Source: Larus michahellis (lineage: Eukaryota > Chordata > Aves > Charadriiformes > Laridae). Taken from it: a stretch of 64,000 nucleotides of DNA. The notes under the pieces are model-generated. The model had not been told where the DNA came from, did not search any database, and saw only the letters and a program-made list of their open reading frames with translations. The DNA lies in NCBI RefSeq assembly GCF_964199755.1, contig NC_133914.1, positions 2,914,001 through 2,978,000 on the forward strand, read 5' to 3'. Both the position numbers and the translations under genes were made by a program. Shown piece after piece: positions 13,201 through 22,450 of this stretch (its first letter is position 1; every line of letters starts with the position of its first letter).

Positions 13201-16200
13201 GGGCAGCGCCTGGGCTCGGCGGGGCTGCGGGTCCGGCCGGGGCGATGCCGGCGGCTCCGCCCCGGGGCACGGCGCGGTCCGAGCGCTGCTGCCGCCCCCG
13301 GGGGGGCCGGGGCGGCGGGGAGCGGTGCCCGCGGGCAGCCCCGGCCCCGCTGGCCTCGCCCGCTGCGGCCGCCCGGGGCCAGCGCCGGGCGGCCCCGGGG
13401 ACGCCGCACAGACCAGGCGGGCAGCGCGGCTCCCCCCCCGTCCCGGAGGTCTGTCGCCGTCGCCGTCCCCGTCCCGTCCCGTCCCGTCCCCGTGCTCACC
13501 TCGGCGGGGTCGCCCGCCCGCGGACATCGCCGCCGCCGCCGCTCCGTGCCGCCGCCCGCCCCGTCCCGCCCCCGGAGCCGCCCCCGCAGCCGTCCCGCCG
13601 CCGCACGGGCGCCCCCTCCCCGCGGAACCGCTTCCAGCAGGGCAGCCCCCGCCGGTGCCGGTGCAGGGCGTTGTTCCTCCCCAGGTGCGGGACCCTGCAC
13701 TTGCCCGGGTTGGACTCCGCCAGGTCCCTCTCCGCCCCGCTCTCCAGCCCGTCCGGGTCTCGCTGGATGGCGGCACGGCCCTCTGGGGTGTCACCCGTTC
13801 CTCCCAGCTCTGCGCCACCAGCAAACCCGAGGGTACGCTCTGTCCCCTCATCCAGGTCGTTAATGAATATGTTGAAAAAGGCCAGACCCAGTATTGACCC
13901 CTGGGAACTACAGGCCTCCAACTGGACCCTGCGCCGCCGATCACAACCCTCTGAGCTCTGCCATTCAGCCAGTTCTCCGTCCTCCTCTGCCCACTCATCT
14001 AACCCATCCTAGTGAGGACGTTATGGGAGACAATGTCAAAAGCCTTGCTGGAGTCGAGGCAGACAACATCCACTGCTCTCCCCTCATCCACCCAGCCACT
14101 CATGCCATCCCAGAAGGCCACCAGATTGGTGGCTGTCCGCCGATGAGGACTTGTTGCACTTTTGAACCATTACAGTCCCGTGCAAGTTTCAGCAGCAGCG
14201 AGGCCGATGCTGCTCTTCCACACGGAGAGCAACGCGCAGACATAACACTCCAGCCGAGCTGCCAACACCCCCCCCGCCAACCCCGCGGGCACATCGGCAC
14301 ACCGCAGCTCCTACCTGGGCAGCACCTGCCGACCTCCTGAAGGAACATGCGCGTGTGGGAACCAAACGGCAACCGCACTGTGAGCCGATCATCTTCTGAA
14401 CTGATCTGGATAGTCACGTCAGAGCCTAAAGGCATCAGGAGAAGAAGAGCCTTCAGAAACTGAGCATTTTCTCCACTCTACAGCAGCTGGTGCATGCATG
14501 CAGACTTCAGCAACAAGTCTCCTCATGCCTTCTTATCATGTTCCCTTTCCACACTTTACACCAGAATTCCATTTAAAAACAGAAAAATCAGCATTTATAA
14601 TAATTCTTCTGCTGCTCATTCAGTGACAATAATTAATTTTCCAGTAGCAGTTTAAAAGCGTTTGGAAAAAAACGTTCCTTCAGTTGAACTGGGGTGACAA
14701 CACTCGTTAGCACGAACAGCATCAAGGCAAACAGCACGCCCAGTCCCCCAGCAGCAGCGAGACAAGATCCCCCCGGTCAACAGTCTGATGACGAGAGCCC
14801 CCCTCCTGCCTCCCCGGCTGTAGCTGGTGCAGGGCCCAGGAACCCCGTCGCACAGGTGTTAACGCAACAACAGAACTCACCGATGACGCGAAGGTCGCTG
14901 TCAAGTACAACTGCAAAAGCAAAACAAAGCTCAGTTAAAAGCTCAGCCCCAGGCTCGCAGACCGCGCCGCGCTCTGGCATTAGTGAGCTCGGGGAGTTCC
15001 TCAAACCCCAAACACTGGTTGCACAAACACAGACAGGCAGAACGGACCTGCCGGGGCGGGAGGCCGTGGCTGGTGCTTGGAAGGACACAGGCCGCTCTGG
15101 GTTGCAGAGCCATTAATCTATCAGGGCCCTTCCAGCTACGCCGTGTGACGCACAAGCATCGCCAGGGATTATAAATCGAAGAAAAAATGTGAAGGCTGAA
15201 TAGATCCCAAATTTTAGCAAGTAGAACAATAAAGTATGCGCTCCAACCCCCTTCATCCCCTTCTTTGGAGGTGGCCACCGAAGCGTGTTGGTACCTTCTT
15301 CCACTGCAAACCCTTCTCTGATGGGGATGACCTTCTCCAGCCAGACATCCTCAGCTGTTATGGCCATCCGCCGGTGAGTGTACACATAGATCCTGCAAGC
15401 ACGGAGCAGACACAGAGTAATGCCTCCTTGATCCCGGCACCTCTGTAGGCAGGGGCAGACCCCATCCCATCCCATCCCATCCCGCAGCGCCTGCTGCCGC
15501 AGCCTCAACGCAAACCCCAGAGCAGCCTCTCGACCGTGTGCCCACCCACTTGCTCACCCCATCATTTAAACATGAACGGATTTTATGTGACTGGCAAAAC
15601 GCGCCAGATCAAAACCTCTAGGGCCGGGGCTTTTCTCACTAACCGCCTATAAAGCGCAGCAGGAGAAATGCCGAGGCACAAGGCCTGCGGATCGCTGCCC
15701 TGCTGGACTCCACCCCTGCAGAAACTCTTTTGGACGGGAAGGAGTTTTCAGACAGTTTCCAAGGCCCACAAGAGAGCCGCAGAGCTCTGGCCTTTCCACA
15801 GCCGCTCTTTCCACCCGGACCACCCTGCCCACCCTCCCTGGCACCCCGTGGACACGGCCTACAGCACCCACGCGTGCTCTCCATTGCTCTCCACCAGCCC
15901 CAGCAGCCGGCTCTCCACGCTCTGCCCCGCAGCCAGGACGCCCTGCACCGCCTTCGGCCGAGGGTCAAGGAAGAGCAGAGAGAGACGGGACCCCGGCGGG
16001 GGGACTGGGGGAGTCTGGCGAGGGGATCCCGGCAGGGGGATCCCGGTGGGGATGGGAGGGAACCCAGTGAGGGGACGGGGGACGTCCCAGTGGGGGGATC
16101 CCAGCGGGGATGGGAAGGAGCCCAGTGGGGGGACGGGGGAGATTCTGGCAGGGATGGGAGGGAGCCCGCGGAGGGGACAGGGGAGATCCCAGCAGGGGGA

Positions 16201-16446
16201 TCCCGGCGGGGATGGGAAGGAGCCCAGTGGGGGGACGGGGGAGATCCCGGCGAGGGGATCCCGGTGAGGGGATCCCGGCGGGGATGGGAGGGAGCCCGGC
16301 GGGGGTCGAGGGGAGCCCGGCGGGGACCGGGGGGGAGCCCGCCCTGCCCCGCACACGGCCGCACGGGCCAAGGCCGAAGCAAAGGATACGATGCGGCAGG
16401 TCGCCCCCTCCGCCAGGCTCTCCTGGATGGCGACCGACTGGTCCAT
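51..16446 (-). CDS. INPP5B: INPP5B, inositol polyphosphate 5-phosphatase B (20 coding exons, 3' end outside window)
   Basis: Removes the 5-phosphate from phosphoinositides such as PI(4,5)P2 on endosomal, Golgi and ciliary membranes; paralogue of OCRL. Coding exons in transcript order: 16446-16390, 15951-15872, 15392-15295, 14910-14881, 14425-14315, 10251-10158, 8801-8631, 7911-7810, 7402-7288, 6629-6513, 5668-5481, 4892-4781, 4620-4511, 3745-3610, 2986-2876, 2219-2057, 1919-1684, 1143-1030, 657-573, 178-51. All junctions are GT/AG and in phase, giving 786 residues. Order: N-terminal PH domain (1-125), linker, 5-phosphatase (about 213-510) with [23 protein letters not shown] and SDHKP motifs, ASH domain (about 515-680), start of the RhoGAP-like domain (from about 690). 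The start MDQSVAIQE matches the family N-terminus as I remember it. The remaining RhoGAP exons and any C-terminal CaaX lie left of base 1. Two donors are the weak GTATCC (after 16390 and 573); the start of exon 2 could instead be nine bases downstream. Confidence 0.97.
1175..1204. repeat. A30 homopolymer in INPP5B intron
   Basis: Thirty consecutive A on the plus strand, i.e. a T-run just upstream of the acceptor of exon 1143-1030 in transcript sense. It contributes to a long pyrimidine-rich tract; length errors are likely in assembly. Confidence 0.8.
2057..2986 (-). other. INPP5B: INPP5B ASH-domain exons
   Basis: Exons 2986-2876 and 2219-2057 encode the linker helix and first half of the ASH (ASPM-SPD2-Hydin) beta-sandwich, including [13 protein letters not shown] and the PCHFEFI strand. 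The domain continues in exon 1919-1684. In INPP5B and OCRL this module helps bind Rab GTPases. No lesion is visible and the phases are 0 and 1. Confidence 0.85.
3610..7911 (-). other. INPP5B: INPP5B 5-phosphatase catalytic domain exons
   Basis: Seven exons (7911-7810, 7402-7288, 6629-6513, 5668-5481, 4892-4781, 4620-4511, 3745-3610) encode an intact catalytic core. Visible family residues are Asn in GTYNVNG, Glu in [17 protein letters not shown], the metal and phosphate-binding PAWCDRILW segment, and the SDHKPV histidine. For the second exon I chose the acceptor after CACAG at 7403 rather than the one after TTCCAG, because only that choice keeps the frame and restores the conserved FQ before ELDLS. 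Confidence 0.93.
13080..13650. promoter_or_regulatory. Intronic CpG-rich island in INPP5B
   Basis: Dense CpG sequence inside the roughly 4-kb intron between exons 14425-14315 and 10251-10158, as rich as the real promoter at 16.5 kb. It includes a (CCCGT)4 run near 13466-13490. Long open frames on both strands here are a by-product of high GC. It could be an internal promoter for an isoform lacking the PH domain, or simply the GC-rich flank of the adjacent CR1 copy. Confidence 0.5.
13655..14150 (-). mobile_element. CR1 LINE fragment, reverse transcriptase part, inactive
   Basis: On the minus strand, broken frames read as CR1 ORF2 reverse transcriptase: [20 protein letters not shown], then [20 protein letters not shown], then the [11 protein letters not shown]...[11 protein letters not shown] segment. 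The catalytic FADD is decayed to FAGG, and the frame is broken by a stop between the two parts. Old insertion within the INPP5B intron. Confidence 0.93.
14881..14910 (-). other. INPP5B: 30-nt microexon in the INPP5B PH domain
   Basis: Acceptor TTTTGCAG and donor GTGAGT bracket 30 bases encoding VLDSDLRVI plus split codons. Phases fit both neighbours (15295 side phase 1, 14425 side phase 1), and the peptide joins EE to GSDVTIQ as in the family. Skipping it would remove ten residues without a frameshift. Confidence 0.85.
15461..15484. repeat. CCATC pentamer microsatellite
   Basis: About four and a half tandem copies of a five-base unit (CCATC/CATCC) in INPP5B intron 2, upstream of exon 15392-15295. 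Confidence 0.75.
16000..16335. repeat. G-rich minisatellite in INPP5B intron 1
   Basis: Irregular tandem units of roughly 50-60 bp built from GGGGATCCCGGCGGGGATGG, AGGGAGCCCAGTGGGG and ACGGGGGAGATCCC. The array fills most of the 438-bp intron 15952-16389. Units differ by point changes and internal deletions. The plus strand has many G-runs, so the INPP5B pre-mRNA is C-rich here. Confidence 0.85.
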
Positions 16447-16900
16447 GCCCCGCGGCGGATGGCGCTCGCCAGGCGGGTCCGCGCTGCCCGGCACCGGGAC
16501 AGGCACCGGGACCCGGCGGCTCCCCCGGCTGCCGCGACACGTCGCGCCGTTACCGCTCCCGCTGCCGCTCGGCGGGGGCCCCCCCGGCCCGGCCCCGCCG
16601 CTCCGTTATTCCCCGCGGCGCTCCGGGGCCCCGCGCTGCCGCTGGCCGGGAAGGCGCCGGACGCTGGATGACGCGGCGGGGCCGGACCGGGGGGAGACGC
16701 CGCTGCCGCCCCCGGAAATAACGGCGCCGTCCCGGGAACAGCAGGAGGGATCGCGGCCGGCGCCGCCCCCCGCCCCGGCCAGCGGGGTCGCAACCGAGGG
16801 GGTCCCGCACGGCGGGTGCGACCGGCGGGGGGGGACAGGAACCGAGTGGGAGGGGGCAGGAACCGGGCGGGAGCAGGCTGTAGCCCTCTCCCGACGGGAA
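16447..16900 (-). promoter_or_regulatory. INPP5B: INPP5B promoter CpG island
   Basis: Very CpG-rich, TATA-less sequence directly upstream of the INPP5B start codon. The ATG has G at -3 and G at +4. An ETS-type CCGGAA core is visible near 16711. The transcription start cannot be fixed from sequence alone. Confidence 0.6.
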
Positions 16901-18570
16901 AGGGTTAGGAGGAGTGGGGAAGGTTCGTTTCCCGTGAAATCGGGAGATTCGCCTTTTTTCAGTAGGACGTTGAGTTCATTTTTTGTTGCGTATCCAGAAG
17001 CCTCGGCTGGCACAAGCCGACCCTCCGGCTGCCGGTTCGTTATGCAAATGAATTGCTGCCGAGTGTGTAAAGCAGGTGCTAGAAAATGTCACCAGACATC
17101 GTCTTTTGCATACGAGAGATGGGAGAGTTTGGCCTAAGTCAGCTCTTTCCACAGATGTGGGAGAAACAGCCGAGATCTAAAGACTGGAAAAAAACTGAGC
17201 AGTTAACGGAAGGGCTCTGCTGCCGGCCTTCCCGCGGCTCCCGCGGCCGTGCCGAATGGCGAGAGGCTGCCGAGAGGAAACGAAAGGAGAACAGTCCGGA
17301 ATATCTGCTATAAACGCTAAACCTCTGTTCTTACGAGAAACGTGGTGCTGGATGGTATTTTTGAGATAGAAAACCCTTGGGTTTGATCCTGTTTTCACTC
17401 GCTACGGAGATGCTGACATTGTGGCCTGAAACAAATTCAGAGCACGCCAAGCCCCGCGCTGCGGTTTCGGTGCAGCAGAAGAGCAGGCTGGTTGCGGCTG
17501 CCCTGCGACGTGGAAGGGGCCGGCTACCGCTTCAGTCAGGCTTTTTCCACCCCGTCCCACATCCGCGGCATGAGAACCTCTCAGCCAGCAGCACCTCCCA
17601 GGGCAGAGCCTGCCACCGGCGCAGCCGGGCCGGGCTCTCCCTCCCCTTCCCGGAGCGTCCAGCCTCGCTCAGCATTCCCCACCGCTGACCAAGGGACTCG
17701 CAGACGGGTTTTTGTGTTTTTATCATCTTTTCTTTAAAGAGACAGCAATGACAGAGGACAGCAGAGTGTGTGTTTGCACAACGGGCAGCGCGTTGACACC
17801 CACGCCCGAAAAGCCACGCACCAGCTCCATGTGATGCAATAACAGGCCGGCGGTGGTTCACGTTAAAGGCGAATGCTCACGACTCTGCTCTGCCTTTAGC
17901 AGCAGAGAATCACAGATGCAATACAGGATCATCTAAAACACAAGATGCTTGCAGAGTAATCCCATTTTCCTGCCTAAGAATCGGAGAGTTACTAATTTTA
18001 CCCACCCATACAAGAGATATTTCCCATCGCAGAGCAGTTTTAAACTAACAAGTAAGAGGGGGCCCAGAAAGCAGATTATTAACTAGAGCAGACCCTGTGC
18101 CTTCAGCCAAGGCTGAATTTTCCGGTTTTTAAGCAGGCTTAACACCCTCTTGTTCCTTCTCCTGAGGTCACTGGTCCCAGCAGCACAGCGGCAGGCAGGC
18201 AGCACAGTGCTCAGAAACCATAATTAGCTCGCAAGTCTCACAGGCCTACAGGTTTTTTGGCAGGGCCGGGGAAGAATACATCTTTGTCGCTTCCTTAGTG
18301 CGTAGATTAAGTGCTTTTCCTCTGGATACACTGGGGGAGTCTTAATTACAAGTATTTAAATTTCACTGAAACAGGAGCCAGGACTCACCAGTCCCAGGAA
18401 GGTGCAGGATTGAGAGTGGATTTAGCCACATGGTTTGGTGTCCCTGGCACACGACATTGGCTTAGGTACAAAGCTCATGAGTCACGAGCGAGGCACGGGG
18501 GCACCAGAAATTCATCCTCTCCAGCTGTAACCCAGAAGAGACTTGCACTGGGATTAGGAAGCAGGGGGAA
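16900..18570. other. Intergenic, INPP5B 5' flank to Ly6-like gene 3' flank
   Basis: No gene recognised. A perfect POU octamer ATGCAAAT lies at about 17042. A canonical polyadenylation signal for the Ly6-like gene was not found here, so its 3' UTR end stays open. Confidence 0.5.
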
Positions 18571-18573
18571 AGA

Positions 18574-18699
18574 GGGGAGCATCCCAGGGAAGGGGAGCAT
18601 CCCAGGGAAGGGGAGCATCCCAGGGAAGGGGAGCATCCCAGGGAAGGGGAGCATCCCAGGGAAGGGGAGCATCCCAGGGAAGGGGAGCATCCCGCGGGG
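18574..18699. repeat. 18-bp minisatellite, seven copies
   Basis: Unit GGGGAGCATCCCAGGGAA, six near-identical copies from 18574 with a seventh degenerate copy ending in CCGCGGGG. It lies about 500 bp past the stop codon of the Ly6-like gene, in its 3' UTR or flank. Open frames across it (SIPGKG or MLPFPG repeats) are artefacts of the 18-bp period. Confidence 0.95.
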
Positions 18700-19191
18700 C
18701 TGCTGCTCAGATCCCCCCTGCTCTGCAGGAGCTGGGGCAGGGAACCAGCGTCACTGCTCTCACCAGCCAGAGGTATGAAGCCGGAGCCCCACGTCCACCC
18801 GTGGTTGGGACCCGCCATCCCCAGAGCAGCTCAGAAATGGCAGGAGCCATCCCCGGGCAGGTGTCCGCCCCAGCAGACGCCCGCAGCCTCTTCTGGAAGC
18901 AGAGTGCGCAGGAAGGTGGTGCCGCAGGACAACACCGACAGAGCCCAGAGCCCGTCAGCATCCTGCAGCCACGGCCACCGCGTTTCGCTTGGAGGCCTGG
19001 GGCCGCCTCGTGGGCGCCTGCACTGGGGAGAAGCAGCCACCTGCCACTGGGCCACCTTGTTTCTGGGACAGGGAGGTAACAGAGGGCGTCCGATAGCAGC
19101 CTTGGCTGAAGTCAGAGGGAGACAGGGAGCCTAAAGAGCGCCGGGGAGCTCCGCTGTGGGAGGCCAGGCTGCAGAGCACCCGGACTGCTGC

Positions 19192-19668
19192 TTACCCCCG
19201 GAGGGAAGCTGAGACCCTGCGATTCAGGAGCAGGACCACCCCGCTCACCATGAGCTTCAACAGCTGGGACAGAGTCACCTGCCCAGCGCTATTGACGTGA
19301 ACTTTGCCATCCAGTTTCAGACAGCTCGCTTTCAGGGTAGCCGGGCAGCACTCCTGGTAACAGGCAGCCTTCATCCCGCCGGCACAGACTGGTTTGGCAG
19401 CCTTGCAGGCTCTGCTGCACCCCGCCATGTAATTCAAGCCCGTCTTCTTCATCTAGAAGAAAGAGAGAGAGAGACGTTAGCCTGGAGGTCCTGCCAAGCC
19501 TTTGGTATTGACATTACAGGGAGGCACCCAGGCTGCTGGGCACATCCCAGCTCACGGGCCGTCCCGCCATACCTCACAGAAGTCATGCCCAACGATGCAT
19601 CTAGCAACAGTCTTCTTGCCTTTGAAACATCCATCCCCGTGACAGGAGAACGCGGCACACACTTTCCC
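19192..19668 (-). other. LU-like domain 2 exons plus C-terminal anchor
   Basis: Exons 19668-19573 and 19452-19192 encode KVCAAFSCHGDGCF through CYQECCPATLKASC, again 12 cysteines in the same order as domain 1. The intron falls at the same place in both domains (after Cys5-Glu, phase 0), so the two domains arose by duplication of an exon pair. No N-glycosylation sequons, and Lys-rich, unlike domain 1. A hydrophobic C-terminus follows. Confidence 0.85.
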
Positions 19669-22450
19669 CTACAAGAGAGGGCCAGAGGAGACACTGGATA
19701 TTCATCGGTCCGGAGAGCGGGACTCCCAGGACAAGAACGGAACTTCAGGCAGCCCTTCTTTCCTGGGGGCTCCTTTCTAAATCACTCTGGTCTTGGTATT
19801 TGGCCAGCGCTGTCTCGGGCGTTGCAGACACAGAGAGATAAAAGACCGAGAGTGCCCCGTCTGAAACTGCAGGAAACTTCAGTGAAACAGCAGCGTTGCA
19901 AACCTGTTTCAAACCCCCTTTTCCTTCCTCTTAACAGGGCCCTGCAAAGGCAAAGCACCTTCCCCTCCACGCAGGCTCGGGAGAAAGGCTGCAGTGCCCC
20001 GTCCGTCCCGCACCCTCCCTGCCAGGACCGGCGTAAGTGCTGGGCTTGGAAAAATCCTTTTTGACAGAGCTTATTATGGACTCTTTCCTTTCAAAGCTTG
20101 TTAAGGATTTTTTCCCCTCCCAGAGGCTTTTGACCCTGTAACGCAGGGGCAGGAGGGACCCTCCCTGTGCCCCGCTCTGGTGGGAGCGTGGCCGCCCCTG
20201 CAGAGCCCGTGGCCGCTGCCCGGACGGTACCTACGTTTCGAGGGGGCGGTCGGGGAGTGGTGGTGGTGGTCGCAGGCGGCGCAGTGGTGGGTGGCAGGTC
20301 ACCTGCGGACACAGGAGGAGCCCCGTGAGGCTGCGCCCAGCACACAGCCCTCCGCAGCCGCGCACGGCACAGGTTCACCATCACGGCTCACGCTTCCCCT
20401 CGCCCCAGCTCTGAAGGGCAGCAAACCCCAGGCGGGGGAGATGTGGCGACGCATCCACGGCCAGTCCTCTGAGACGGGGTTGTGCCCACCCACCTCCCTC
20501 CTGTGCGGCAGCGTTAACCTTGGAGCCCCGGACATCCCCCCCGGGGACCCCGTGGGCAGGTACCGTAGGAGCTGGCGTTGAGCTGCAGGCAGAGGCGGGA
20601 GTCGCAGCAGTCCAGGGCACACTGCTGCCTGCTCACGCTGCCGTTGGTCCTGCACATCTCTGCGCCGCAGGCGCTGCTGCACCTGGCTGTGTAGTTCGTG
20701 CTGGAGAAACGATAAAGCTGCAACAGCAGAGCCAAAGGAAAAAAATGCGAGGAGTGGGAAGAGAGGCCATTGCGAAGGTGCAAAAATAACCCACAGACCG
20801 CAACAGGGAGAAGGGAAACAGGAGATTGACACAAACAAGAGGGTACTGTGGATTCCTGATATAAAGAAAGGGAAAACAGGCTTTCCCTATCACAGCCCCC
20901 CCACGCCTCCGTCTCAGCGAGCTCCGTACCTCACAGTGGGTCTCGTTATGGCAGGTCACCGTTTCGTTGGCGTGGGCTTCGTCCTGGTAACACCTCTCCC
21001 CAGAGCACTGAAAGCTCTGGCAGGTGAGCTGCAGGGGGAACACACCAGGGCGTCAGCGTGCAGCGAAGCCTCCTCACACGGCGCCCCCGCGCTGTCCCCG
21101 GCCACGGCCCTGGAGGGGCTGCCTCTGCACAGCCACCCCCTGCCCGAGCTGCCCCCTCCTTCCTCGGGAGATGCTCTCATGGGATGCCCGGCTCCCACAA
21201 GGGACCAGTCGGGTTAGAGACCCCGTCCCTGGGGCTGTAACAGCCTGGCCGGCGGCTTTACTTTTCTTACCGGTGTTTCTTCTGTAGCATTCACAGAGGA
21301 GTTGGCGGCCACCGAGGCATTGCAGGCCACCGAGGCGTTGGGGGCTGTGGCGTAGTGGGCCACTGAGGCACTGGGGGCAGCAGTCGCGCCGTGGTGGGCC
21401 ACTGAGGCGTTGGCGGCTGTGGCGTGCTGGGCCACCGAGGTGCTGGGGGCAGCAGTCACGCCGTGGTGGGCCACCGAGGTGCTGGGGGCAGCAGTCACGC
21501 CGTGGTGGGCCACCGAGGCGCTGGGGGCCGCGGCATGCTCTGGAAGACACAAAGTTCCTCCTTGGTGAAGGAAACACCAACCTCGTGCTCCGCGAGCCCT
21601 GCATCCCCTCTTGAGCCTCTGCAGGGTGCAAAGGCATCTGCAGGAAGCGTCAGTGACATCGTGTTTGGGATGTGGATGGCAGTAGGTGACAGGGTGGCCC
21701 AAACAAAGTGCATTTTCAGCCATCAACTGGGCAGCCCGACGAGCAGGTCAGACAACAGGCTCCTGCAGCTTCTCCCTCCCCCTTCCAGCCTCACTGCATG
21801 TGAGGAACAGGCTTTTCTAGGCTCTAAACCCTGAAAAAAGGTTCCTCAGTGCAGCTCCATCCTACAGAATACAGCCTGGAGGGGACAGGGACAAAGTCCC
21901 CGTGGCACCACACTGCCTTTGCCCTGCTCCCCACAGCGGCCCCAGGTCTCCTGTGGGGCAGAGAGCTCACCTGCTGTGGCAAGAGGGTCCTGGGCGCAGA
22001 GGTGCAGAGCCAAGATGCAGAGCAGCAGGCCTGGAATGGAGCGGGGACAACTGAGACCACCGCGTCTGCCACCCGCTTTCCCCCCAGCCCAAAGAGCCTC
22101 CCCAGCAGCACGGGGAAACAAACGCCAAACCCAGGCCCCACTGGCGACCCTGGAGCGGGCGGTGGCCAGGTCCCCTCGGGGAACTCATGGGGAGCCCCAC
22201 AAACACACCTGAGGTCAGGGACCCGTGCTGGCCACAGGGGGCCAGCCCTGCTGCAGAAAGACCCCTCCAGTTGCCCAGATCCCCGGGTGACTAGTGGCCA
22301 CCCCTCGTCCCAGGGAGCCTTTGGCACAGCCTTTGGCAGCCAGGACAGGGATGGACGCCTGGGGCACGCTGGGACAGACGTCACTCTCCATGCTGCAGCA
22401 GAGCCCCCGTTACCTTGAACGGGGGACACGAGCCATCGGCGACCTGCCAT
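19192..22450 (-). CDS. Mucin-like protein with two 12-cysteine Ly6/uPAR-like domains, 347 aa, unnamed
   Basis: Eight coding exons, in order: 22450-22414, 22030-21971, 21539-21271, 21028-20930, 20717-20564, 20302-20235, 19668-19573, 19452-19192. All are GT/AG and phase-consistent; the total is 1044 nt ending in TAA. Protein: signal peptide with hydrophobic core GLLLCILALHLCA (about residues 13-25), mucin-like repeats (33-122), LU-like domain 1 (123-206), Thr/Pro linker (207-229), LU-like domain 2 (230-310), then a C-terminal hydrophobic stretch (about 320-337) after small residues NSAG, with tail NRRVSASLRG. That end could be a GPI signal or a short-tailed membrane anchor; the two arginines make GPI uncertain. 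Several N-glycosylation sequons are present. The gene sits between SF3A3 and INPP5B, where I know no mammalian gene. Function unknown; the family includes uPAR, CD177 and LYPD-type surface receptors. The ATG has A at -3 and G at +4. Confidence 0.88.
20235..20302 (-). other. Thr/Pro-rich linker exon between the two LU-like domains
   Basis: 68-nt exon encoding DLPPTTAPPATTTTTPRPPP; a hinge likely to carry O-linked glycans. Acceptor GTCCGCAG, donor GTAGGT. Confidence 0.85.
20564..21028 (-). other. LU-like domain 1 exons (12 Cys)
   Basis: Exons 21028-20930 and 20717-20564 encode LTCQSFQCSGERCY through LDCCDSRLCLQLNAS. Cysteine spacing: C-x4-C-x4-C-x12-C-x5-C-x13-C-x3-C-x4-C-x10-C-x3-CC-x4-C. Canonical Ly6/uPAR domains have 8-10 cysteines and end CC-x4-CN; here two extra cysteines sit before the CC pair and Leu replaces the usual final Asn. 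N-glycosylation motifs NET, NYT, NGS and NAS are present. Confidence 0.85.
21271..21539 (-). repeat. Coding tandem repeats: mucin-like exon
   Basis: A single 269-nt exon encodes imperfect repeats of about 10-14 residues around SVAHHGVTAAPST, SVAQHATAAN and SVAHYATAPN, ending in shorter ASVACN and NSS/NAT units. It is rich in Ala, Ser, Thr, Val and His, with five Asn-X-Ser/Thr sites in its last half. It resembles a glycosylated stalk placed before the folded domains. The exon is phase 1 to phase 0, so changes in copy number by whole units keep the frame. Confidence 0.88.

Noticed and set aside
12660-13998. Very long open frames (up to 346 codons) on both strands
   Set aside because: They arise from extreme GC content and the CR1 fragment. 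Composition is low-complexity Pro/Arg/Gly/Ala and no domain is visible.
15639-16793. 384-codon minus-strand frame and overlapping plus-strand frames
   Set aside because: The frame reads through the intron-1 minisatellite. Only the INPP5B exons 16446-16390 and 15951-15872 inside it are supported.
18462-18818. Repeated SIPGKG / MLPFPG peptide frames
   Set aside because: Artefact of an 18-bp repeat, whose length is a multiple of three; no other coding signs.
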